Shown here: piece after piece, positions 11,180-21,557 of the stretch | Layout: every line of letters starts with the position of its first letter | How positions within the stretch are numbered: the first letter of the stretch is position 1 | Origin: Plantago ovata | Taxonomy: Eukaryota > Streptophyta > Magnoliopsida > Lamiales > Plantaginaceae | Direction: 5' to 3' | DNA: 64,000 nt | Assembly: GCA_028274465.1 (NCBI GenBank) | Contig: CM051455.1 | Coordinates: forward strand, 116,473,547-116,537,546 | Notes under the pieces: generated by a model | Databases searched by the model: none | Told to the model about the DNA's origin: nothing | The model's input: the letters and a program-made list of their open reading frames with translations, nothing else | Translations under genes and position numbers: made by a program

Positions 11180-13251
11180 TGTAAGAAAATACGGTCAGAG
11201 TTACCCCTAGGGTACGCAGCGGAATTTCAAAAAATTTCTTAACATGCAGGTTAATTGATCATGTATATAGCATATATATTAAACACGTCAATTAGAAGAC
11301 TTACAATACTCCAAAAGCAAGCACAAGTACCAAGTCTTCGTAATAGTCCGGTGAATCTTCTCCTTCGTCGAAGTCGAAGATATCTGCAATACTTTGATTA
11401 TCTGCAAGACAATAAAAGTTAGTTTCCAGCTCCTTCAACAAAAACCTTGGTATCCACGGATGAACAGCTTATCGGAACAAATGCTAGGATATTTTTTGTG
11501 TGGCCAAGAAGATGAGGCGGCGGTTTTCCTCCGGTGAGGGGTGGCGCGCGCGTGGCTATATATGAGGTAGGGGAGAGCTTTTATTTTCTCTAAGAAAACT
11601 GGTAGAAAGAATGATCTAAAAATCTGTCTCTTTAATCAACCATATAGAAACCTAATGAATAATCAATTAGACTTCATAAAGGAATAAGAATCTAATTCTT
11701 ATCGCACTAGGAAACCAATTCAAGTCTACATTCATTCCCAATCAAGTTAGAACTCAATCAGGAAAATCTAACTTATCCCTTGACTTCTAATAGAGGAAGG
11801 AGTCGAACTCCTTCCCCTACTCCAGCTGCGCGCGCGCGCGTCCCAAGGGTGATAGGTGGGTCCCGATTTTGGGACCCACTTATAGTTCTAAGGCAATTCA
11901 AACTCCAAGTAGATTTTGCCCATGTGCATATATTAATTCTAAATTAGCATATCCTTTCAAATCAAACCTCTATTATATTTCTAAAATATAATCTTTAATT
12001 GTATTTACATAAAATACAATTAATCAGCCAATTCAATTAATAATTCCAAATCATTAATTGAGCCACAAATTATTATTATTATAATTAATTCCAAATAAAT
12101 TATAATCCATCAATCACAATTAATTCTAAATTAATTGCGATTCCATCTTCAAGGATATTCGGATAAGCTGAATCACCACATAGTGTGACCCATAGGGCCT
12201 CATTGTATTAAGCAAGTCCTAGACTAGGCAAAATGGAATTCCTAGACGGTTCCATTTGCAATATTAATACATGAGGACGTTTGAGAGGTTTCTCAAAGCA
12301 AAACCCTTTCGTTGCGAAGTCTATTGCGCTCAACGCGGCGATGGTAACGTCCCTTCATCTGACTGACTCGAATTCATCTAGGATCGATGAAGTGTATATC
12401 CCAATAATACATCCACGGGCGTCTTCAGTGAGTTCCATGGTGAATCCAATATCTATTATGACTATCATAATAATATTGATACGCTGGCCAGCGGTTTTTA
12501 CCAATCACAACTATGAACGACTATGAGCAGTGCTCTCCTGTGCTACACATGAGAGATGAATCCTTCACAGAATCACTTATCATTCCCATTTGTATGTAGC
12601 CATAATCCTGGATCGTGTCTTGGGTCAACTGCTTATTCAGAGCTGACATCGACGGGTCCACCAAGAATATGGGGCAACAAATGTGATGATAAAGTCCTGT
12701 AAGTCCAAAGGATGACTGGCATCACTTCGACAACTTACCGGTTCCCATAGACACTTCGGTGTAGAATATACATCGATGGGAGTTTCCGGTGGGTACTTCC
12801 ATTGTTCGGTAATCACCCTTCGAACAACTATGCGTAGTTATGGGAATGTTTCTTGATTGTCCAACAATCCGTTCCGTGACCGTGGGATTGGCTCACACTT
12901 GCTCTAACAAGTATAACCTCCACGCATACTAGTCTCAGCTGGTTCATTCAGACCCCTACATCCGAGATGAACCTCGACTAGGGAGAGTTTGGGATAGATG
13001 ATAACTCACATAGCACCCACTATCTGTGTGATCGGTCATCTATCCGAGGGGACATGTTTAATATCAATACAGACAGGAATAGAGATATGACATGTTGCAT
13101 GCCTGGTGTAATATAAATATGAAAGCGGTACTCAATAGTCAAACAACAAACATATATTATATTACGTTGACCTGTGTAATAGTACATATATGCCCTTGAA
13201 AAGGGTTGCATGCCCTTAATAAAGACTGTCTCTAGGACATATACACTATCA
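11180..13251 (-). mobile_element. Copia element (11180-31318): 3' LTR
   Basis: This is the left end of a complete minus-strand Copia insertion. The LTR starts TGTAAGAAAATACGG on the plus strand and ends ACACTATCA; in element sense that is TGATAGTG...TTACA. The 5-bp duplication CCTTT flanks the whole element (11175-11179 and 31319-31323). The partner LTR is 29217-31318, highly similar and about 30 bp longer. The missing segment near 11650 is where the partner has the palindromic TATA box CTACTATATATAGTAG, so this LTR has lost its TATA. A short purine tract (GTGGGAGAT in sense) abuts it at about 13252-13262. Confidence 0.93.
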
Positions 13252-13265
13252 ATCTCCCACTTGGA

Positions 13266-14253
13266 CTAGAGCCAGTCACCTTTATGCTTAATACCTAGAT
13301 TAGCATAATGTCTTAAGTGGACATCCACTGATAAGACCTTGGTGAAAGGATCTGCCACGTTGTCCGTGGTAGAGACACGTTCTATACTAACTTCTCCTCT
13401 ATCAATAATCTCACGTATAACGTGATACTTTCTAAGTACATGTTTGTTCTTGTTTGTAGATCTAGGCTCCTTGGCTTGAGCGACGGCACCCGTATTGTCA
13501 CAATAAATCGTTATTGGACTAGGAGCAGGAACAACTCTCAATTCCTTCAAGAACTCTGAAATCCAGACAGCTTCTTTCGATGCTTCTGATGTAGCAATGT
13601 ACTCGACTTCTGTGGATGAGTCAGCAATCGTGGCTTTCTTAGAACTCTTCCAACAGATAGCTCATCCGTTCAATTTGAATACGTATCCTGTTTGTGACTT
13701 AAAGTCATCAGGATCTGATTCAAATCCAGCGTCGACATAACCAGACATCTTTAATTCTGGTTCTCCACCATACACCAAGAACATCTCCTTAGTCCGTCGA
13801 AGGTACTTAAGAATGTTCTTTACAGAAGTCCAGTGAGGTACTCCTGGATTCTGTTGGTGTCGACAAGTGACACTAAGCGCATATGCCACATCGGGCCTTG
13901 TGCAATTCATTGCATACATTATAGACCCTACTGCTGAAGCATAGGGCACACGACTCATTTCCTTTCTTTCTTCATCAGTTTTAGGACTATCCTTAACTGA
14001 TAACACGATCCCATGCCTAGCTGGGAGAAAGCCTCTCTTTGAGTCGTCCATCTTATAACGCTTCAGTATTTTGTCGATGTAGGTGGACTGTGTCAATCCT
14101 AACATCCTCTTGGATCTATCTCTATAGATCTTTATCCCTAGGATGTAATTCGCTTCACCCAAGTCCTTCATTGAGAAGGTACTTGATAACCAAACTTTAG
14201 TCTCTTCTAGCATAGAGACATTGTTTCCCATGATCAAAATGTCATCAACATAG
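13266..14253 (-). pseudogene. Copia pol, C-terminal half: RT after YV, and RNase H
   Basis: In the minus sense it begins at the DD of the RT catalytic YVDD motif (about 14245) and runs through the RT thumb (13662-14237). After an in-frame TGA at about 13660 it runs through RNase H to the end of the polyprotein at 13266. RNase H shows STEVEYIA and YCDNTGAVA, with a final HLRHYANLG tail. The domain order and the initiator-Met primer site make it Ty1/Copia, but a different lineage from S1. The upstream half lies beyond 16340. Confidence 0.9.
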
Positions 14254-16340
14254 TGATAGTGTATATGTCCTAGAGACAGCCTTTACTAAGGGCATGGTGC
14301 CCTTATAGAGGGCATATATGTACTATTACACAGGTCAACGTAATATAATATATGTTTGTTGCATTTTACTATTGAGTATCGCTTTCATACTTATATTACA
14401 CCAGGCTGCAGCATGTCATATCTTTATTACTGTCTGTATTGATATTAAACATGTCCCCTCGGATAGATGACCGATCACACAGTTAGTGGGAGATATGTGA
14501 GTTATCATCTATCCCAAACTCTCCCTAGTCGTGGCTCATCTCAGATGTGGGGGTCTGAATGAACCTGACAAGACTAGTATTCGTGGAGGTTATACTTGTT
14601 GGAGCAAGTGTGAGCCGATCCCACGGCCACGGAACGGATTGTTGGACAATCAAGGAACGTTTCCATAACTGCGCATAGTTGTTCGAAGAAGCTTTATCGA
14701 ATAATGGAAGTACCCACCGGACACTCCCATCGATGTATACTCTACACCGACGTGTCTATGGGAACCGGTGAGTTGTCGAAGTGATGTCATTCGTCCTTTG
14801 TACTTGCAGGACTTTATCATCACATTTGTTGCCCCATATCCTTGGTGGACCCGTCGATGTCAGCTCTGAATAAGCAGCTGACCTAAGACACGATCCAGGA
14901 TTATGGCTAAATACAAATGGGGGTGATAAGTGATTCTGTGAAGGATTCATCTCTCAAGTGTAGCACAGGAGAGCACTGCTCATAGTCTGCATAGTTGTGT
15001 TGGTAAAGTCACTGGCCAGTGCAAATGATATATTATGATGGTCATAAGTATATCTTAACCAAGCAACTCCCTGAGACGCCCGTGGATGTATTATTGGGAT
15101 AGACACTTCATCGATCCTAGATACATTCGAGCAAGTCAGATGAAGGGACGTTACCATCGCCGCGTTGAGCGCGACAGGCTTCGCAACGAAAGGGTTAAGC
15201 TTTGAGAAACCTCTCAAACGTCCTCACGTATTAATATTGCAAAGGGAACCGTCTAGGAATTCCATGTTGCCTAGTCTAGGACTTGCTTAATATGGTGAGG
15301 CCCTATGGGTCACACTATGTGGTGATTCAGTCTATCAGAATATCCTTGAAGATGGAATCGCAATTAATTTGGAATTAATTGTGATTGATGGATTATAATT
15401 GATTTGGAATTAATTATAATGTTTGGTGGCTCAATTAATGATTTGGAATTATTAAATTGAATTGGCTAATTAATTGTATTTTATGTAAATACAATTAAAG
15501 ATTATATTTTGGAAATATAATGGAGGTTTGATTAGAAAGGATATGTTAATTTGGAATTAACATATGCACTTGGACAAAATCTACTTGGAGTTTGAATTGC
15601 CTTAGAAATATAAGTGGGTCCCAAAAGTGGGACCCACCTCCCATAGGACAAGGCGCGCGTGCGCGCGTGGCCAGATAAGGGGAAGGAGTTCGACTCCTTC
15701 CTCTATTAGAAGTCCAAGGGATAAGTTCGATTTTCCTGATTGAGTTTTAATTTGATTGGGAATGAATCTAGACTTCATATTGGTTTCCTTGTGCGATAAG
15801 AATTAGATTCTTATTCCTTTACGAAGTCTAATTGCTTATGCTTTAGGCTTCTATAGACTACTATATATAGTAGACTATTAGAGAGAGTTTTACACACAGT
15901 TTCAGACATAGACTTTCACAGTCATTCTACCCAGTTTTCTTAGAAAAATAAAAACTCTCCCCTCATCTTAGCCTCACGCGCGCGCACCACCACCTGGAGG
16001 AATTGCCGCCCCGTCTTCTTGGTCACATAAAGAATATCCTAGCATTCTTCCGATAGGCTGTTCATCCGTGGATACCAAGGTTGAGGTTCTAGGAGCTGGA
16101 AACTAACTCTTATTGTCTTGCAGATATAAGGAGCATTGTAGATATCTTCGACTTTGGCGAGGGAGAAGATACACCGGATTATTACGAAGACTTGGAAGCT
16201 GCTTTGGAAGTAAGGTTAGTCTTCTAATTGACGTGTTTATATATATACGACATATGCATAATCAATTAACCTGTATGTTAAGAAAAATTTTGAAATTCCG
16301 CTGCGTACCCTAGGGGTAACTCTGACCGTATTTTCTTACA
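14254..16340 (+). mobile_element. Solo LTR of the same Copia family, opposite orientation, in the RT gene
   Basis: The sequence is homologous to the LTRs at 11180 and 29217 but inverted, starting TGATAGTGTATATG and ending TTTTCTTACA. The perfect duplication CATAG (14249-14253 and 16341-16345) marks an independent insertion. It contains the palindromic TATA box CTACTATATATAGTAG (about 15860-15875). It splits the host element's YVDD codons between Tyr-Val and Asp-Asp. No internal sequence remains, so it is the product of LTR-LTR recombination. Confidence 0.93.
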
Positions 16341-16880
16341 CATAGATGATCATGAAAACGACTCCCTTGTCGCTGTGCCTAGTGTAGACACAGGGATCTT
16401 CCACGCTCCTGACGAAGTCAAACGATTTGACAGCTTCATCAAAGCGGATATTCCAGCCCCTAGACGCTTGCTTTAGCCCATAGATGGATCTTTGTAATTT
16501 GCATACTGCAGTTGGCCTGGTTTTACTAATAAAACCTTCCGGCTGTACCATATAGACCTCTTCCTCAAGGTTGCCATTGAGGAAAGCAGTCTTTACATCC
16601 ATCTGCCAGATCTCATAATCATAGTAGGCAGCTATTGCAAGTAGAATTCGAATAGACTTCAATTTTGCTACCGGTGAAAAGGTTTCATCGTAATCGATGC
16701 CATACCTTTGCTGTAGCCTTTCGCCACAAGTCTAGCCTTGTGCGTTTGTACCTTGCCATCGACATCTGTCTTTCGTTTAAAGACCCATTTGCACCCAATA
16801 GGACTAACCCCTTGGCGCAAGTATACCAAGCTCCAAACTTGGTTCAGGTACATGGAGTCCATTTTCAATTCCATGGCCTC
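16341..16880 (-). pseudogene. Copia pol: N-terminal half of reverse transcriptase
   Basis: In the minus sense this covers the start of RT (CKWVFKRKTDVDG, then KARLVAKGYS) to 16668. A one-base frameshift near 16710 follows, then the core with the first catalytic Asp in QMDVKTAFL, and the frame ends in MIIYV at the CATAG duplication. It continues into 14253 on the far side of the solo LTR. The right edge at 16880 is the GCCTC duplication of the gag-only element. Confidence 0.9.
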
Positions 16881-18139
16881 TGATGAACGTGTCAGATTCA
16901 ATCAAATAAATTTGTAATTAGCCAAAGGCAATCCACAACTACAACGAAAACCGTAGTGTAGTAGTAGAATGACTCGAGTGTCGTTCTCTCAGGACTATAC
17001 TAGCTTTATCAAATCTAATTAAGAATATATATAAAACAGCAGACAGATAGCAATAGGGGGTTTCAAGCAGATAATGGAGATTGGTGATAGTATGGTCCTT
17101 CTTAACATAATGGGTCGATAATCATGCATAAATTCCTCGGTCTTGCATAGAGATCTTTGAATCAATCTAGTGTCCTGTTGCAAGTATTAAGCACTACGAA
17201 GATAATTTGGTCTGACTTGTCAACAACTAACGTCCTAATGTGTTTCGTAATTATTCAACACTACGAAGATAATTGGTCTGATGGTCGACAAGTGTCCATG
17301 TGTGCATAATGATCAATACAACATACGAGAATTTTGGTTACAACTGATCAACGAAATAAAGCAATGACACATAATGCGCGATATAGCCATTAGCATGATT
17401 ATCTTCCCTCGCTAAGAATTCACATACTACCACCAATGATAAGTTTAGCTACTCATAATAGGCATGCAATCAATAGAAATCATAGAAGAAAACATATTGA
17501 AAGAAGATAAAATAAGTAGATAAAAACTGTAAGATACAAAGTTACCGAAGGTTGTCAATCTCCGGATGATTGCGATCCTACGCGCTCCAATCTGCTATGA
17601 AAAAGTATCCCCTAAGCTACGGAACTCCCAGGACAAGCCCCGGGAAGTTCCTACCTAAAACTATAGAGAGAGGTGAGAAAGTAGGCTTGGAAAGATATGA
17701 TTTTCGGAGAGAAAACTGAGCACTATATATAGGCCCCGAATTAAGTCTGGGGCGGTTCGCCGCAGGATGGGGAGGTTCGCCCCCCGTCTTTTTCGCGGAA
17801 TTCCGCGTTTTTCAACGCGGATTTGGATTTCTTCACCTTTTCGGACTCGGTTTCAGACTTCTAGTGGCCTTCTAACCTCCAGATTCGACCCCTAGACTCC
17901 AATTCCTATCCGGAAACCTTCAGATACTCCAAATAGGCTTCTGGAACACCAATTCCTTGTAGACTTCAATATAATTGCCCGGAAATCTCCGAATTTCAAC
18001 CAAAACCTGTAAAATAAAATCTAAAGGGAAACGTGACACTATTCTAATAAAATGTACTAAAATATAGCTAAATTAACATAGAGGATAGCTAAAATAGGTG
18101 AAAAAGACTCGAATGAAAGTGTAAAATACACATTCATCA
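16881..18139 (-). repeat. TR-GAG copy A: 3' LTR
   Basis: TGATGAACG...ACATTCATCA with 7-bp perfect inverted ends (TGATGAA/TTCATCA). In element sense a TATA box (CTATATATAG, plus-strand about 17723-17733) is preceded by GC palindromes: CGCGGAATTCCGCG-like and two GGGGCG/CGCCCC-type stems (about 17745-17815). The 5' LTR lacks an 18-bp stretch here, having one stem where this copy has two. Confidence 0.93.
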
Positions 18140-18644
18140 AACTCCCCAAACCGAACCTTTGCTTGTCCTCAAGCAACTAAGCTAGACTCTAATACAAAAA
18201 ACATGCAAGACACAAAATGGAGTTTCATGCCAAATGAAATGAACTAATCTACTGAATCTACCAAATAACATATGAACAAAAACCATATAAATCAAAGCAT
18301 GAATATAGGTTGAAGAATACCTCGATTGACTTATACACATCCACATAAGCACTTATGTCAAGACAAGATAGTCTATCGTAACATCCTCTACCTGGACCTA
18401 GTCAGTGACGACGTAATGAAGCATGCTAAGATACGAATGGTTGCCCCGTGCCTATGAAACTGAGGACTTACTGTTGTTCCACCATGTTAAGACTTTTCCT
18501 CAAAAGAGGTCGAACCAGTACTGGCTCTCATCAAACGAAGGAGGGTTCCCTATAAAAGATAACACTCCCCTATTCTACCCATCTCTCAAGTAAAGTCTTA
18601 AGCTATTCACCACTTCCTGAATGGCAGGACGAGGGTGGTCTAGA

Positions 18645-19051
18645 ACAGATGACACTCAAGACAAAAAAGATAAAAAATAAAAATAGAAAATTACAACACG
18701 ATTACGAAAAATGGAAAAGACTCAAAACTTTGCTAAATTGCTTTTGGCTTTCTTTTTTGGACCCTTCTTCGCTTCTCTTTTTTTTAGGGTCTTTTTTTTT
18801 TCTTTCTTTTTCTTTCCAGATTCTCTTTTTTCTCTTTTTTCTAGAATTTTTTTCTTTTTTATAGCCAGCAGTAGCATAACAAAGAGAGAAACAAAACGAC
18901 TCATACGACTTCCCCAAACCTATTCGAAAGAATAGGTTGGAGTACAAAATTCACGGAAAAGAAAAATAAACTCACGATACGAAAAATTAAAAATAGAAAC
19001 AAGTCTATGATGGTGTAACCCCCTCCCCAAACCTATTCGGAAGAATAGGTT
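18645..19051 (-). other. TR-GAG copy A: 3' non-coding region with purine tract and two hairpins
   Basis: On the sense (minus) strand two perfect 9-bp stems, AACCTATTC with GAATAGGTT, enclose 4-nt loops (plus-strand 18917-18938 and 19030-19051). They are followed by a purine tract of about 110 nt (18755-18865). The same order is present in the tandem copy (42190-42494) and the plus-strand copy (52914-53215). The apparent ORFs across the tract are low-complexity artefacts. It is probably a structural RNA region; its role is unknown. Confidence 0.6.
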
Positions 19052-20093
19052 ATAAACAAAGGATCACACAACCTCACACTACCTCCTTCCTAGGCATTTA
19101 GCAATCTCAAAGCATGGTGAAGACTTGTTGCCTCTTAGGTACATAATTACTCGGGAAAACAACCATAAGACCCTAACATGCATCATCCTATTATAAAGGC
19201 CTTCGTGAACCGCAGTAGAGAAAAACACCACTAAGTGATGTCGAGACTACCATGCTTAACTAAGTGCAATACGTAAATGTGACAAGCCAAGCGAGAAAAA
19301 CCTCAAACAAATTCATAGAGATGAAGCATACGATTAATGGCATAGCTAGTTGATCTACCCAATAAAAAAGTTCAAAAAATTCGGCAATAAACTCCATATA
19401 AAACATGCAAAACTATCCTAGGATGAATGTAGTGAATGCAACCTAAAAAATCTAAGAAAGCGGTAAACGTGCAAATGCATATGCAGACGAATAAAACATG
19501 CGAGGTACTATACTCAGCCTACCAATGTCAAGCTCCATACTAACAACATTAGATCACTTAAATCCCATCCCCCTCATAAAATTAACGCTAGTCCCTAGCA
19601 GTAAGAAAATGAGGAAATAAGATGTGATACTAGATGTTACCCCATGGTTTGGCCTCGGTCGGCTGAGTATGCTGCTTATGAGTTATTGGGCCTCCTATGC
19701 GAGCTTTATAGGGAGTCATCAGGTCTTCTGGTAGGCGTGGTAGTTCCAATCATAGGCCGTATAGGAACAACTCCTCTATCAGAATCATTATTGCCCGTAT
19801 GGCCTTCATTGTCACGACTATCACGCACATCCTCACTAGTAGAGTTGCAGTGTCGAAAGGAATCTTCAAGATTGGCTGCCTCTGTTATGGAATCTTCCAC
19901 CCGGTATCTCTCCAATAGCTTGTGAACTGTTGAAGGGGAAAGGCAAGTGGTATCGGGTCCTTCCCCTCCAGCGTTTCACACCCCAAGGAGGTTACAGCAA
20001 GCTGTTCGGGTATTCAGAGGTTGTCTTCCATGTTTTCCAATGTCAACCACATTCTCTACAGTTGATGCTCCCAATATCAATGTTATGCTCATT

Positions 20094-20450
20094 TTAGAGG
20101 CAAGCAAGGGGCACCCCAACAAAGTGCTGAGTATCCATGTCATTATGTTTTGGAACCAAGCTAGCGCTTCGGAACCTTCTAGCAACTGCGAACTCAAGAT
20201 CAAATCCGTTGCTGCGAGAATGTCCCGGTGCCTTCCAGTTCACACGAACTTTGCAGTCCTTGTGATGGAGTGATGATGTAATAACGGTTTCTGTCCCTTC
20301 GGTGGTGCATGAATAGGCATAGGAGTCCTTACTCCAGGTGTACTCTAGCTCCTCCTCTTGGATAATCCACGACGTTGTTGCAAAACCCCTTGGCTCGAAC
20401 GCACATCCAGCGAGATCACCTTCCTTGACATGATTCTTCACAGCAATCAT
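20094..20450 (-). CDS. 118-codon accessory ORF of TR-GAG copy A, function unknown
   Basis: The Met at 20450 opens a 118-aa ORF, Glu/Ser/Thr-rich, with three to four Cys and no transmembrane segment or motif I recognise. An ORF of exactly the same length and clearly homologous sequence lies in the plus-strand copy (51557-51913); I count roughly 15-16 differing residues. Upstream, in sense, is an acceptor-like TGTTTGTAG (exon start at 20481), and about 540 bp further a donor-like GAG|GTATCA (exon end 21025), preceded by a plant-like pyrimidine-rich leader. The unit lies downstream of gag in the same sense and is missing from the tandem subfamily (41585-43200). It looks like a captured host gene piece or an accessory gene. 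Many of the differences change amino acids, so selection is not evident. Confidence 0.45.
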   Translation of the reverse strand: MIAVKNHVKEGDLAGCAFEPRGFATTSWIIQEEELEYTWSKDSYAYSCTTEGTETVITSSLHHKDCKVRVNWKAPGHSRSNGFDLEFAVARRFRSASLVPKHNDMDTQHFVGVPLACL

Positions 20451-20480
20451 ACGGGAATGCTCCCTTCCTTTGGTATGGTA

Positions 20481-21360
20481 CCTACAAACAGCAATTAGCA
20501 CCTTGTATGACACAAAAACAGACTCAAATATATGTTAGTGTTCAAGCGAAAAATACGAGTGATAAATTCAACAATCAAGCTCCCCAAACTGTAATGTCTA
20601 GCCTAGTTCCTTCATCATGCAACATACCAATGTAACTACTACATGCAATACATCACATCATGCTTTCACTAGACAACCAATATCCTTGATAACAAGGCTC
20701 AATTCATACCATAGCAGCGCATAAATTCTACCAACATAAATCCTCATACTCAACAATTAAGAATTCTAATGTCAAATCCACCATCATTACATCAATAAAC
20801 ACAATCATATGCAAGAAATCAAAGATAAAGACATATTGCAGAACAAGATATATCATCTAGCAGCAAAATACTCAAATCAACAATCCAAGCAAAATTGAGC
20901 ATGCAATTGATAGTAAATAACACGTCTAATCACACAAACAACATACCCATGCATCAAATAAGCATAATTGAAGCTCAAAATAGAAAACCCCCAAATTTGA
21001 AAATTAGGGTTCTAAGGATGATACCTCAGATCTGCAAATCTAACGAATTAGGATGAAATCTGTTCGGATAGGATGATAGATCGTGTTATAGGCTTCGAAT
21101 TAAGCTAAAGAACACTCAATTTGGTCAAGAAATGAAGAAGTTATGAAGATTTAGAAGCAAAATCGCACTTTTCGGGTTTTTTTGGAGTATGGATGAAGAA
21201 GGATGAAGAAAATAAGGTTTTGGGTTTGAAAATCGCGTTTTTAAAGATCTGGGACCGTGGGGCGGTTCGCCCCACGTGCGGGGCGGTTCGCCCCGTGCTC
21301 CCCAATGCGGGGAGACGGGTCCCAATGTCAGAAAATGCGGTTTAAATCCCGAAACCAATT
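20481..21360 (-). other. Leader exon and predicted intron of the accessory unit, copy A
   Basis: In sense, GC hairpins GGGGCG/CGCCCC (about 21256-21300) are followed by a TA/AC-rich leader. A donor-like GAG|GTATCATCC ends the leader at 21025, and the predicted intron runs to TGTTTGTAG at 20482. The same signals occur in the plus-strand copy (donor after 49697, exon start 50241). The promoter hairpins match those of the LTR. Prediction only. Confidence 0.4.
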
Positions 21361-21557
21361 TTTTTCAAAAAACCACTTGAAAAATCTCACTCAAACATAA
21401 GCATATACGACACAGACATGAACAAATTCGCATACGAGAACCAAATAGTTCAAGAATGAATGCATGCAGAAAAGCAGTAAAGAAAGCGGTAAAAATTCCG
21501 GGTTGCCTCCCGGATAGCGTCATTGTTTAAAGTCTTTGACTCGACTCCTGTCTGCGC

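Noticed and set aside
12281-12526. ORFs in the Copia LTRs (also 14954-15217, 30349-30666)
   Set aside because: Short LTR reading frames that differ between copies; no support as genes.
18649-18947. Phe/Ser-rich or Lys-rich ORFs in the TR-GAG 3' region
   Set aside because: Low-complexity translation of the purine/pyrimidine tract; lengths vary between copies.
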